Assembly: GCA_937911935.1 (NCBI GenBank) | Contig: CALDQH010000041.1 | Location: 1 to 38,127 of the forward strand | DNA: 38,127 nucleotides | Direction of reading: 5' to 3' | DNA from: an uncultured Bacteroidales bacterium | Lineage (GTDB): Bacteria; Bacteroidota; Bacteroidia; Bacteroidales; Paludibacteraceae | In this document: positions 1 through 8,765 of the stretch, one piece after another | How positions within the stretch are numbered: the stretch's first letter is position 1 | How the letters are laid out: the number at the start of each line of letters is the position of its first letter | Translations under genes and position numbers: made by a program | Notes under the pieces: model-generated | Told to the model about the DNA's origin: nothing | Databases searched by the model: none | The model's input: only the letters and a program-made list of their open reading frames with translations

Positions 1-462
1 GTAGTTGAACAAGCAAATGACATGAAAGGTTTACTTGGTTGGTTTCTAAGAAAAACGATTAAAAAAGAATCTATTGAAAAACAAGTTTCTGATATGTTTG
101 AAAAAGCAGAGAAAGCTAAAGGAGAAATATTCTTTTATAGAGGAGCAATTATTCCTACTAAATATATGAGAGAACATTATAAATTAACAAGTTTAGAATA
201 TCTTAAATTATTAAAAGAGTATAAAGGTAAAGTTTTAGCAATTACTGGTAAGAGAGATGTTCAAGCTGATTATAGAGTGTTAGATTCTATAGAAGGGGAT
301 AATGTTGTTGTTTCATCTCCAGAGAATGTTAATCATTTTTTAAAAGAACAAGAGGAAGATATGGATATTTTAAATATTAAAAAGATATATAAAAAGTCTT
401 TTAAAAAAGAAATATCTCCTAATGTTAAATCCACTATTAAAGATTGGATTAAAAATTCTTAG
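1..462 (+). CDS. alpha/beta hydrolase-like protein, 3' part (5' end outside window)
   Basis: The frame is open from base 1 and an ATG lies at 22, so this is probably the C-terminal part of a longer gene cut by the window edge. The visible layout fits the end of an alpha/beta hydrolase. A strand-type segment, KVLAITGKRDVQA, would carry the catalytic Asp, and PENVNHFLKEQ about 35 residues later would carry the catalytic His. The nucleophile region would lie upstream and cannot be seen. The stretch is very AT-rich, uses AGA for arginine and is rich in Lys and Ile, unlike the genes from 705 onward, which suggests recent acquisition. The family call is an inference from the Asp/His spacing. The substrate is unknown. 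Confidence 0.5.
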   Translation, partial: VVEQANDMKGLLGWFLRKTIKKESIEKQVSDMFEKAEKAKGEIFFYRGAIIPTKYMREHYKLTSLEYLKLLKEYKGKVLAITGKRDVQADYRVLDSIEGDNVVVSSPENVNHFLKEQEEDMDILNIKKIYKKSFKKEISPNVKSTIKDWIKNS

Positions 463-704
463 AATAGTGGAGGCAAAACGTTTCCTTTAATCTAAATTTT
501 AAAATGTATTGTGCATTAGAGGAGATTTATTGCAATCAAAGAACAAAAGTTTCTTAATTGAGACCGCCTTTTTTTAGAAATTATTTTATCATTAGCCAAA
601 TTTGTGGTAGTTTTGCTGAAATATATTTACATTTATATCATTTAATGCTAATCAAAATAGAGGTGGTGATATAAATAGCTGAAAATACGTATCAAAATAA
701 CCGC
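463..704. other. intergenic region, 242 bases
   Basis: AT-rich spacer between the hydrolase fragment and the exosortase-family gene. I see no ORF of note and no RNA gene. A weak promoter-like pair lies ahead of the next gene: TTTG at 601-604 and TATATTTA at 622-629. The spacing is only 17 bases and the last base of the -7 box does not match. Base composition shifts from very AT-rich to core-like close to 700. Confidence 0.4.
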
Positions 705-1298
705 ATGTTGAATAAAATTTTAGAAAAATTGGCTCCCTTTAAGGGCATGATTTACTTTGCAGGTATGCTTTTGCTGACACACTTTGTGTGGAAATACAGT
801 TTTACAGAAAGTTTGTCGATGGGCGGCGCGCCGCAAATCTGGTTGTGGCAATGGTTGGATTGTTCCGTTTTTTTTGATGGCTTGGTGGATGTGATTTGCC
901 GTTTTATCGATTGGTGCTTCTCTAAGGTGTTGGGTATAGACGGTTATATGGTATATAATCATCATTTTTATGCCTTCGAACCTGTTAGAACCATGGTTTC
1001 GATTGTGTGGAGTTGTACTGGCATGAAACAATTGTTTATCTTTACCATGATGTTGTTGTGCTATCCTAAAGCACATGTGCATAAATTGTGGGCAATCCCT
1101 GCCTTTGGAGCTTTGATTTTTGCCTTGAACATCGTGCGTTTGATGGTGTTGTTAAATCACAACAGGGTAGCACCTCAAGATTTTGCCATGTGGCACGAGG
1201 GCTCTAAATACGTATTTTACGCTATCATGTTTGGCTTGTGGGTATTGTGGGAAGAAATATCGTTAAAACTATCAACGAAGCATGAAACTGGTTGTTGA
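705..1298 (+). CDS. exosortase/archaeosortase family protein
   Basis: Predicted polytopic membrane protein of 197 residues. Exosortases are thought to be membrane transpeptidases that process C-terminally tagged exported proteins. The three residues expected in this family are present: Cys104 in WSCTGMKQ, Arg145 in LNIVRLMVL, and His164 in MWHEGSKYVFY. Hydrophobic segments lie near residues 14-30, 108-120, 128-150 and 167-182. At under 200 residues it is one of the short Bacteroidota variants without the C-terminal EpsI domain. The stop overlaps the start of coaX by 17 bases, so the two genes are probably co-transcribed. I see no gene in the window with an obvious sorting tag for it; the T9SS cargo at 23975-26860 uses a different signal. 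Subfamily not assigned. Confidence 0.8.
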   Translation: MLNKILEKLAPFKGMIYFAGMLLLTHFVWKYSFTESLSMGGAPQIWLWQWLDCSVFFDGLVDVICRFIDWCFSKVLGIDGYMVYNHHFYAFEPVRTMVSIVWSCTGMKQLFIFTMMLLCYPKAHVHKLWAIPAFGALIFALNIVRLMVLLNHNRVAPQDFAMWHEGSKYVFYAIMFGLWVLWEEISLKLSTKHETGC

Positions 1299-2037
1299 TA
1301 ATGGAAATACACGTGCCAAAGTAGCTGTTTTCTCGGACGATGGCGAAGAAGTATTGTTGTATAATTGGCAGCAACCAACGCTCCAAGACTATCAAAAACT
1401 TTTGTCCCAATACGAAATAGATGCTGCTTTGATTTGTTCGGTAGGAGCTTTTTCGGATGAGATTTTTGTGTTTTTGAAAAAGTCTATTCCATTGGTGATA
1501 CAATTGGACGAAAATACGCCTTTGCCACTAAAAAATGGCTATGCTACTCCCAAAACCTTGGGCTATGACCGATTGGCAGTAGCTGTAGGCGCGAATTATT
1601 TACATCCCGATAAGCCACTGTTAATTATTGATGCAGGTACAGCCATTACCTACGAATTTGTATCGGAAGATAATACCTATTGTGGCGGCAATATTGCCCC
1701 TGGCGTTTCTATGCGTATGCGCAGTATGCACGATTATACGCAAAAATTGCCTCTTTTAGAGCCTTGCCAAACCGATGTGCCAGCAGGTGCTATGGGTGAT
1801 AATACACACGATGCTATGTGCTGGGGTGTAATTGTGGGAATGACTTACGAGATAGAGGGTTATATCGATGCTATGAAAGCAAAATATCCTTCTATTTTAA
1901 TTTTTTTAACGGGTGGAGATGCATTTTTCTTTGAAAGACGATTAAAAAGTAGCATCTTTGTATCCCAAAATTTATTGTTACTTGGGTTATATTGCATTTT
2001 AAGGTACAATCAATGTCTGCAAATAGATCAGCAGTAA
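1282..2037 (+). CDS. coaX: type III pantothenate kinase
   Basis: Cytoplasmic enzyme that phosphorylates pantothenate in the first step of coenzyme A synthesis. It is a 251-residue ASKHA-fold protein, the usual length for CoaX. The N-terminal phosphate loop DNGNTRAK is at residues 6-13. The middle of the protein has TLGYDRL followed by LLIIDAGTAITYEFV, and then GGNIAPGVSMRMRSMH, all typical of the family. The start overlaps the exosortase gene by 17 bases, and the end overlaps the next outer-membrane gene by 25 bases, so translation of the three genes is probably coupled. CoaX followed by an outer-membrane protein and LptC is, from general knowledge, a common Bacteroidota arrangement. Confidence 0.95.
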   Translation: MKLVVDNGNTRAKVAVFSDDGEEVLLYNWQQPTLQDYQKLLSQYEIDAALICSVGAFSDEIFVFLKKSIPLVIQLDENTPLPLKNGYATPKTLGYDRLAVAVGANYLHPDKPLLIIDAGTAITYEFVSEDNTYCGGNIAPGVSMRMRSMHDYTQKLPLLEPCQTDVPAGAMGDNTHDAMCWGVIVGMTYEIEGYIDAMKAKYPSILIFLTGGDAFFFERRLKSSIFVSQNLLLLGLYCILRYNQCLQIDQQ

Positions 2038-3269
2038 GTGTTTTAATCCTTTTATGGATGGCTTTTGCCATGCCTATTTTTGCTGCAGGTACACTGTCGC
2101 CTTATTCTCGTTATGGATATGGAGAATGGTGTAGCACGGCTTTTAGTGCCAGTAGGTCGATGGGAGGTTTGGGATATGGTATGCGCAATAATACCAGCAT
2201 TAACATCCTTAACCCAGCTTCTTATACGGCAGTAGATAGTTTGACTTTTATGTTAGACTTGGGCGTGTCGGCAAAAATAGACGGGTTTCAAACAGCATCG
2301 AACACTTCTACCTTATTTAATGGAAACATTGATTATGTAGCGATTCAGCTACCCGTTGCTAAATTTGCTGCCATTAGTTTTGGGGTTTCTCCACTTTCTA
2401 CTGTGGGGTATGATTATTCTTTTACCGATGTAAAAGATCCTTACACCAGCAAAGATACCCTTACCATAAAACAATCGTTTAATGGTACTGGCGGTATGAC
2501 ACAAGTTTATTTGGGTCTGTCTTTTGATATTTTGGATAGGGTGGCGATAGGGGTAAATGGTCATTACGTATTTGGCAATATTGCTCACCATCGTAAAGTA
2601 AGTTTCCCATACGAAGGCAATAGGTATGTAGCCACAACACAAGACGAAAACTTATACATCAGCGCTTGGTTGTGCGATGTGGGTCTGCAATACCATCAAC
2701 CCATTGGAAATGACGAGTTGGTTATTGGTGGCGCGTATTCGATCAAGCTGCCCATGCGCAATAAATCGGTTATTACCACCAAAACTACTTTAGAAGAGGT
2801 GATAGAAGACAACCAAAGTACATTTGATTATCCCCAAACCATAGGTGCTGGTGTATCTTACCGTTGGGATAAACGATTGTTGGTAGGGGCGGATGTAAGT
2901 TGGCAGAATTTTGCCGATGCAAATTATTACGGAAAAACGGGGCAGTTAAACAACCGTTTTGTATATGCCATCGGAGCACAGTATGTGCACAAGCCAGACT
3001 CTAAAAAATATGTAGAAAACATGGAGTTTCGTTTGGGTGCTAATTATGCAAACTCTTATATTGATATCGATAACAAAAGCTTTGATAAATGGGCCATTAC
3101 CTGGGGCGTCGGTTTCCCATTGCCCAACACCAGAACGAAATTGAATTTACACATGGAGTATGGCCAACAAGGTTCGGTACAGGTCAACGGATTGTTGGAA
3201 CGTTATTACGAAATAGGTATCGGAGTTTCGTTAAACGAAAGATGGTTTGTTAAACGAAAACTAAAATAG
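2013..3269 (+). CDS. outer-membrane beta-barrel protein
   Basis: About 418 residues. I chose the ATG at 2013 (MSANRSAVSVLILLWMAFA) over the in-frame ATG at 1992 because it gives a normal signal peptide ending near IFAAG. The mature protein opens with LSPYSRYGYGE and RSMGGLGYGMRN, then runs in alternating beta strands rich in aromatic residues and Gly (GAQYVHK, LGANYANSY, MEYGQQGSVQV). It ends in a polar strand. This is the appearance of a Bacteroidota FadL/PorV-like outer-membrane protein. The transported molecule cannot be told from sequence. It lies between coaX and a TPR gene in the + strand envelope cluster. Confidence 0.8.
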   Translation: MSANRSAVSVLILLWMAFAMPIFAAGTLSPYSRYGYGEWCSTAFSASRSMGGLGYGMRNNTSINILNPASYTAVDSLTFMLDLGVSAKIDGFQTASNTSTLFNGNIDYVAIQLPVAKFAAISFGVSPLSTVGYDYSFTDVKDPYTSKDTLTIKQSFNGTGGMTQVYLGLSFDILDRVAIGVNGHYVFGNIAHHRKVSFPYEGNRYVATTQDENLYISAWLCDVGLQYHQPIGNDELVIGGAYSIKLPMRNKSVITTKTTLEEVIEDNQSTFDYPQTIGAGVSYRWDKRLLVGADVSWQNFADANYYGKTGQLNNRFVYAIGAQYVHKPDSKKYVENMEFRLGANYANSYIDIDNKSFDKWAITWGVGFPLPNTRTKLNLHMEYGQQGSVQVNGLLERYYEIGIGVSLNERWFVKRKLK

Positions 3270-3314
3270 TTCGTCCAATAGACAAAATAACAATTATACA
3301 TAAAATTATTCGCT

Positions 3315-4661
3315 ATGAAAGTAAAGTATTTTTTATTAGGAATTGCCACCGCAATTGTAATGCCTGCTATGGCTGTAAAAGGTGTTGACGATGGCAGTAA
3401 ATTTGGTACTGGCGAGGATAGTATTCGCTGCTTGGAAAACTTGAGTATGTACCAATCTTACTACAAAATCAAAGATTACGAATCGGCTTATACAAGCTGG
3501 AAAGTAGTTTTTGATGAATGTCCTCAAGCTGGTGGTCGTACCTTATATGGTAATGGTGCATACCTCATTGTACAAAAAATGATGAAAGCACCTGCTGCCG
3601 AAAAACAACAATGGTTTGACTTGTTGATGAAATGTTACGATCAACGCGTACAATATTTTGGCACTGACCGTAAATACTCAGAAGCTTGGATCCGTGGTCG
3701 TCAAGCTGTAGATTACATGAACTATTCTGGCGATGCTAACATGTTGAGCAAAGTGCTTCCCTGGTTGAAACAAGCTGTAGATCATGGTATGCACAATGCA
3801 GATGCTGATGTTATCAACTCGTATTTCCAAATGTTGGAAAAACAATATCAAACCAACCCAGAAACCTATCGTGCCGAATTTATCGATGAATATTTGCGTG
3901 TTGGCGATATGTTAGACAAACGTATCATGATGGCAGACAAACAACAAAACAACTATCAATTGGTACGTAACAATATCGATAATATTTTCTCGGTAAGTGG
4001 TGCTGCCGATTGCAAAACTTTAGAAACCGTATTTGCATCGAAAGTAGAAGCAGAAAAAGAAAATACCGAAGCTTTGAACAAAATCATTCGTGTATTCCGT
4101 ATGGCAGGTTGCAAAGAATCGGATGTGTATAGCACCGCTTCTATTTATTCGCACAAATTGAACCCAACTGCACAAACAGCCGAAGGTTGCGCTCAACGTG
4201 CTATCAAACAAGAAAAATATACCGAAGCACTTGCTTTCTACGACGAAGCTTTGCAATTGGAAGAAATCGACTCGCTTAAATACGATTATGCGTATGCAAA
4301 AGCTGCTATCTTGCGTCAATTAGGTCGTTATGCCGAAGCACGCAGTGCTGCTTACCAAGCTATCTCATTCAATGGTAAAGAAGGTGAACCTTATATTTTG
4401 ATTGCAACGATGTATGCTGATAGCAATCCATTTGGTGATGATAAGATTTTGGCTAAAACCGTTTACTGGGCTGCTGTTGATAAATTGGAAAAAGCAAAAA
4501 GCGTTGATCCTGCATGTAGCGAAGCTGCTCAAAAACTAATCAGTGCTTATCGTCAACATTATCCTTCTAAAGAAGACGTATTCTTCAAACCCGAATTGAA
4601 ACCTGGAACTATGTTCCACATTGGCGGATGGATGAACGAAGATGTTCGTTGCCGCGACTAA
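3315..4661 (+). CDS. exported tetratricopeptide-repeat protein
   Basis: A 448-residue protein with a signal peptide (MKVKYFLLGIATAIVMPAMA) and helical repeat content throughout. TPR-like units are clearest near residues 285-390, for example EGCAQRAIKQEKYTEALAFY and ILRQLGRYAEARSAAYQAIS. A similar pattern is near residues 45-65 (YQSYYKIKDYESAYTSWKVV). It is probably a periplasmic scaffold. It starts 45 bases after the outer-membrane protein and its end overlaps lptC by 20 bases, so it likely works with envelope assembly. No enzymatic motif is visible. The gene is rich in Gln and Lys codons like its core neighbours, with no sign of transfer. Confidence 0.8.
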   Translation: MKVKYFLLGIATAIVMPAMAVKGVDDGSKFGTGEDSIRCLENLSMYQSYYKIKDYESAYTSWKVVFDECPQAGGRTLYGNGAYLIVQKMMKAPAAEKQQWFDLLMKCYDQRVQYFGTDRKYSEAWIRGRQAVDYMNYSGDANMLSKVLPWLKQAVDHGMHNADADVINSYFQMLEKQYQTNPETYRAEFIDEYLRVGDMLDKRIMMADKQQNNYQLVRNNIDNIFSVSGAADCKTLETVFASKVEAEKENTEALNKIIRVFRMAGCKESDVYSTASIYSHKLNPTAQTAEGCAQRAIKQEKYTEALAFYDEALQLEEIDSLKYDYAYAKAAILRQLGRYAEARSAAYQAISFNGKEGEPYILIATMYADSNPFGDDKILAKTVYWAAVDKLEKAKSVDPACSEAAQKLISAYRQHYPSKEDVFFKPELKPGTMFHIGGWMNEDVRCRD

Positions 4662-5259
4662 TGCGTTGAAATCGTTTTTGAAAAATATCAATTATAGCGT
4701 AACGACTGCTCTTGGGGTGGTCGTTATGCTTGTATTATCAGCTTGTGCTTCTTCTATCGATAGCGAGGAATCTACGCCCCAGCTGCGTGATTCGATGGCG
4801 GTTATGAAATCGTATCAAGTAACTACCTTGGTATCTGACTCGGGTGTGACACGCTATCGGGTACATGCCAAGCAATGGTTGGTGTACGATAAAGTAAAAC
4901 ACCCTCGCTGGGATTTTCCATACGGTATTCGTTTGGAACAATTTGATCAAAACTATCAGGTTCATTCCGAGGTTACTTCTCGCAAAGCCATTTATTATAT
5001 CAATTCCGAAATGTGGATTCTTTCTGATTCGGTTAGGGCAACCAACCGGGCTGGCGAGGTTTTTGAAACCGACGAACTGACGGTTATCCAGGATCAAGAC
5101 CTGATTTATACCGATAAACCCGTTAAGATTACGCAAAAAGAGCGTATTATCAATGGGGTAGGTATGCGATCGAACCATCAGTTAACCCGATACACCATCG
5201 AAAAAACACAAGGAGTCATTACATTAGACGAAGAGGAAACTGCCACAGACAGTATATGA
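4642..5259 (+). CDS. lptC: LptC-family lipopolysaccharide export protein
   Basis: Inner-membrane-anchored periplasmic component that passes LPS from the LptBFG transporter to LptA. It has 205 residues. The N-terminus has a hydrophobic stretch (TTALGVVVMLVLSACASS) that ends in a lipobox-like LSAC, so it may be a lipoprotein rather than a classic single-pass protein. The OstA/LptC-type beta repeats follow: YRVHAKQWLVYD, FDQNYQVHSEVTSRKAIYY, EMWILSDSVRATNRAGEVFETDEL, and DLIYTDKPVKI. The start lies inside the TPR gene (20-base overlap), and the stop overlaps the next ATG in an ATGA arrangement. Confidence 0.85.
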   Translation: MFVAATNALKSFLKNINYSVTTALGVVVMLVLSACASSIDSEESTPQLRDSMAVMKSYQVTTLVSDSGVTRYRVHAKQWLVYDKVKHPRWDFPYGIRLEQFDQNYQVHSEVTSRKAIYYINSEMWILSDSVRATNRAGEVFETDELTVIQDQDLIYTDKPVKITQKERIINGVGMRSNHQLTRYTIEKTQGVITLDEEETATDSI

Positions 5260-6506
5260 GTACAATCATCATTGTTATTTTAATTTCGTTGCTATTTTCT
5301 GCCTTTTTTTCGGGCATGGAGATAGCTTTTGTTGCGTCCAACAAACTGCGCTTGCAAATGGATATGCAAAAGCAGACACTAACGTCGTCTATTTTGTCAA
5401 TCTTTTATGCGCACCCCGATCGCTATATTTCTACTATCTTGGTAGGGAATAATATCGCATTGGTTATATACGGTATGCAAATGGCAGCCTTGTTGGAGCC
5501 TTTTTTGTATGAATGGTTGGCTAATAGTGCCGTTGTTGCCATTGCGCAAACTTTTATTTCCACGTTGGTTATTTTAATTACGGGCGAATTTTTGCCTAAA
5601 ATGATCTTTAAAATAAATCCCAACTGGTGGATACAGGTGTTTGCTGTGCCGATGCTCCTTTTTTATGTGCTACTGTATCCGATTTCGATGTTTATGAGTT
5701 GGATATCGGAGTTGTTGATGCGCTTGTTCCATCTGCCAGCAGGGCAGACCGATCGCTATTTGGTGGGGCGTGTTGATTTGGATAGATTGATTCATGAATC
5801 GATCGAAACCTCCGAAGAAGAAGTAGAAAATGATTTGAAATTTTTTCAGAATGCGTTGGATTTATCCAAGGTAAAATTGCGTAACTGCATTGTTCCTCGT
5901 ACCGAAATAGAGGCGGTTGATTACAATTGTTCGTTGGACGAATTGAAACAAACTTTTGTGCAAACGGGCTATTCTAAATTGTTGGTTTATCAAGATAATA
6001 TCGATAACATCGTGGGGTATGTGCACTCTAAAGAGTTGTTTACCAAACCCGAAAGATGGCAATCGCAGATTATTTTGGTGCCCATTGTTCCCGAAACCAT
6101 GGCTGCTAATAAATTGATGAATATGCTGTTGCTCAAGAAAAAAAGTTTGGCTGTAGTGGTGGATGAATTTGGTGGAACCTCGGGTATAGTAACGTTAGAA
6201 GATATTGTAGAAGAGATTTTTGGAGAAATTGAGGATGAACACGATACCCCCGAGTACGTAGAAAAACAACTTTCTGAAAGCGAATTTATTTTTTCGGGTA
6301 GGTTAGAGATTGATTATCTGAATGAAACGTTTGATTTGTTGTTACCCGAGTCGGAAGATTACTTGACTTTGGCTGGTTTGGTATTGCATGTTTATCAAGG
6401 TTTACCCCCAGCAGGAGAACAAATTAAGATCAAAGGCTATACGCTAAAAATTATCAAAGCAACTAAAAATAAAATAGAGTTGATTAAGTTGATAAAAGAT
6501 AATTAA
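5256..6506 (+). CDS. CNNM/CBS/CorC_HlyC-domain membrane protein (hemolysin family)
   Basis: A 416-residue inner-membrane protein of the hemolysin C/CorC class. The order is a CNNM membrane domain (residues 1-150: FSAFFSGMEIAFVASN, STILVGNNIAL, TGEFLPKMIF), then a paired CBS domain (about 195-325: IVPRTEIEAVDYN, VVDEFGGTSGIVTLEDIVEEIFGEIEDEHD), then a C-terminal CorC_HlyC domain (about 335-412). Members are implicated in Mg or Co ion transport. GldE of gliding bacteria belongs to the same family, and since this organism has T9SS cargo a GldE role is possible, but sequence alone does not separate the two. It overlaps lptC by 4 bases (ATGA). Confidence 0.85.
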   Translation: MSTIIIVILISLLFSAFFSGMEIAFVASNKLRLQMDMQKQTLTSSILSIFYAHPDRYISTILVGNNIALVIYGMQMAALLEPFLYEWLANSAVVAIAQTFISTLVILITGEFLPKMIFKINPNWWIQVFAVPMLLFYVLLYPISMFMSWISELLMRLFHLPAGQTDRYLVGRVDLDRLIHESIETSEEEVENDLKFFQNALDLSKVKLRNCIVPRTEIEAVDYNCSLDELKQTFVQTGYSKLLVYQDNIDNIVGYVHSKELFTKPERWQSQIILVPIVPETMAANKLMNMLLLKKKSLAVVVDEFGGTSGIVTLEDIVEEIFGEIEDEHDTPEYVEKQLSESEFIFSGRLEIDYLNETFDLLLPESEDYLTLAGLVLHVYQGLPPAGEQIKIKGYTLKIIKATKNKIELIKLIKDN

Positions 6507-6534
6507 AAAGTGCCGTTTTTACTAAAAAATCATT

Positions 6535-6542
6535 ATCTTCGC
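6535..6542 (+). promoter_or_regulatory. -7 promoter box ahead of the PpiD-like gene
   Basis: TATCTTCG, a one-base variant of the Bacteroidota TAnnTTTG box, lies 53 bases before the start codon in the 88-base gap. The same octamer precedes the first FKBP gene at 27055-27062. No clear TTTG -33 box is present. Confidence 0.45.
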
Positions 6543-6594
6543 ACTTTCATAAATTAAAACCATTTTCCGAGAAAGAAATAAAATTAACTATATT

Positions 6595-8658
6595 ATGGCA
6601 ACATTAGAAAAAATCAGACAAAGAGGCGTGCTTTTAACCTGTGTCATTGGTTTTGCATTGATTCTTTTTATTTTTACCGGCGTTGATTTCAATACCTTGT
6701 TTGGCGAATCTCGTACCTTGGTAGGCGAAGTAAACGGAAATCAAATTGAAATTGCAGAATTTGAAAAACGTTACGACGAAGCTCAAACTTTCTTTCAAGT
6801 AGAACGCGGCGTCAATAGTTTAGACGAACAAACTGCCGTTGAGGTACGTAACATTGTTTGGACCACTTGGTTGCGTGAGCAATTGTATGGCGAAGAATGC
6901 GCTAAGTTGGGCATTTCGGTAACTGACGACGAATTGGCAGAACAATTGGTAGGTGAAAATCCTAATCCAATGTTGAGCAATTTGCGTTTATTTTACAACC
7001 CAGAAAAAAATGGTTTTGACAAAGAAATCTTGTTGCAACTTTTGCAAGTTATTGATAACGATGCAAATAGCGACTATGCTAAATATTGGGCTTATGTAGA
7101 ACGCAACATTCGCTTGCAATTGTTAGAAAACAAATACAATACATTGGTAGCTACCTCTATCAATTATAACAATGCAGATGCACAAGCACTTTACAATGCA
7201 AAAAAAGCGGCTAATATCGAATATGTTTACGTTCCTTATACTTCGCAAGCCGATTCGTTGTTCAGCGCATCTGACAAAGAAATCGAAACTTACTACAAAA
7301 ACAATTTGAATAAATATTACCAAGCCAACGAACAACGTGTTGTAAAATTGTTGTCTTATCCCATTGCACCATCAAGCGAAGATTTTGATGCTACCCAAAA
7401 ATGGATCGAAGATTTGAAAGATGAGTTTGCAACTTCGGCTGATTTTGTTGCTTTGTCTAATCAAAATTCGGATGTTATTTACAACGGTATTGCCGTTTCA
7501 AAACAAAACATCGATGCTGATTTGAAAGACTTTGCATTTTCGGGTAAAAAAGGTGATGTATTTGGACCAACTTTGATTGGTAATACCTTTAAAATGGCTC
7601 GTTTGGTAGAAACAGGCATCATGGCTCCCGACTCGGTAAAAGCACGTCACATTTTGGTTCAAGACCAAGATGCTGCTAAAACAAAAGCTTTGGCAGATAG
7701 TTTGGTGGCTTTGCTAAAAAATGGTGCTGATTTTGCTGCTTTGGCAAAAGAATATTCGTTGGCAGGAACTGCACAAAACGGTGGCGAATTGGGTTGGTTT
7801 AAAGAAGGTGAAATTGATGTTGATTTCAGCAAAGCTTGTTTTGCAGCTAAAACCAACGAAATCTTTACCTATCCTATGAGTGGTGCCATTCAAATTGTAC
7901 AAGTTACCGAAAAAACAAAAGCGGTAGAGAAAGTGTTGATTTGCGTGTTGCAACGTACCGTAGAAGCTGGCTCGCAAACTTATGGTCAAATTTACAGCAA
8001 TGCGAGTCAATACATTGCTCAAAATACCACACAAGGCGCATTTGTGGATAGCGCACGTGCCGAAAAAGGATTGTTCTTGCGTACCTATACCGTATCGAAA
8101 GAGGATAACCAAGTAGGTACCTTAGAAAATTCTCGTCAAATTATTCGTTGGGCATTTAATAATAAACCTGGTTCGGTTGCCGACCAAGTATTTGAATGTG
8201 GCGCTAATTTTGTGGTTGTCATGGTTGACGAAGTAATTCCAGAGGGCGAAAAATCGTTGGATGCAGTTAAGAGCCAAGTTAAATGGTCTGTCTTGCAAGA
8301 CAAAAAAGGCGATGCCATTGTTGCGAATATGCAAGCTGCTGGTGACAATCTAGCTGCGTTGGGCGAAGTTAAATCGGCTCAAAATGTATCGTTGTCATCG
8401 TCGTTCATTCCTAATGTAGGACGTGAACCTATGCTTGCAGCATGCATTCCTGCTTTGATTTCTAGCAATCAAATTCAATATGTAAAAGGTACAACGGGTG
8501 TTTATGCCGTTAAATTGCAATCGGTAGTAGAACAAGCTGCTTTTGATGCCAATGCAGAAATCGCAGATTACAGCAACCGCAATCCTTTTGTTTATACTAC
8601 ATTTGAATCTTTGAAGAAAAGTGCCAAAATTGTAGATAATCGCATTAACTTTTACTAA
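6595..8658 (+). CDS. peptidyl-prolyl cis-trans isomerase, PpiD-like periplasmic foldase
   Basis: A 687-residue protein anchored in the inner membrane by one N-terminal segment (about residues 13-30, LLTCVIGFALILFIFTGV), with a large periplasmic part. A SurA_N/PpiD_N-type chaperone domain follows (VGEVNGNQIEIAEFEKRYDE). The parvulin domain lies near residues 343-445, marked by KARHILVQDQDAAKTKALAD, GADFAALAKEYS and GGELGWFKEGEID. It assists folding of outer-membrane proteins. The length and architecture match PpiD-like proteins in other Bacteroidota. It is probably transcribed both by read-through from the upstream cluster and from its own promoter, and it ends just before a strong hairpin. 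Confidence 0.9.
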   Translation: MATLEKIRQRGVLLTCVIGFALILFIFTGVDFNTLFGESRTLVGEVNGNQIEIAEFEKRYDEAQTFFQVERGVNSLDEQTAVEVRNIVWTTWLREQLYGEECAKLGISVTDDELAEQLVGENPNPMLSNLRLFYNPEKNGFDKEILLQLLQVIDNDANSDYAKYWAYVERNIRLQLLENKYNTLVATSINYNNADAQALYNAKKAANIEYVYVPYTSQADSLFSASDKEIETYYKNNLNKYYQANEQRVVKLLSYPIAPSSEDFDATQKWIEDLKDEFATSADFVALSNQNSDVIYNGIAVSKQNIDADLKDFAFSGKKGDVFGPTLIGNTFKMARLVETGIMAPDSVKARHILVQDQDAAKTKALADSLVALLKNGADFAALAKEYSLAGTAQNGGELGWFKEGEIDVDFSKACFAAKTNEIFTYPMSGAIQIVQVTEKTKAVEKVLICVLQRTVEAGSQTYGQIYSNASQYIAQNTTQGAFVDSARAEKGLFLRTYTVSKEDNQVGTLENSRQIIRWAFNNKPGSVADQVFECGANFVVVMVDEVIPEGEKSLDAVKSQVKWSVLQDKKGDAIVANMQAAGDNLAALGEVKSAQNVSLSSSFIPNVGREPMLAACIPALISSNQIQYVKGTTGVYAVKLQSVVEQAAFDANAEIADYSNRNPFVYTTFESLKKSAKIVDNRINFY

Positions 8659-8702
8659 TCGTTAGGTTTAGGCTTTCGTGCCTTGAATCTACTCTTTATA
8701 GT

Positions 8703-8737
8703 AAGGGGCAACTAAAGTTACTTTTAGTCAGCCCCTT
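8703..8737 (+). terminator. hairpin terminator after the PpiD-like gene
   Basis: A 7-base GC-rich stem (8703-8709 with 8731-8737) continues into an inner 6-base stem (8711-8716 with 8723-8728) with a 6-base loop, and is followed by ATTTTAT. It separates the envelope cluster from the helicase gene. Confidence 0.75.
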
Positions 8738-8765
8738 ATTTTATCCGTATAAAAAATAATCGAGT

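Noticed and set aside
8122..8348. Two overlapping minus-strand ORFs within the PpiD-like gene
   Set aside because: They lie wholly inside a well-supported gene and show no domain or signal.
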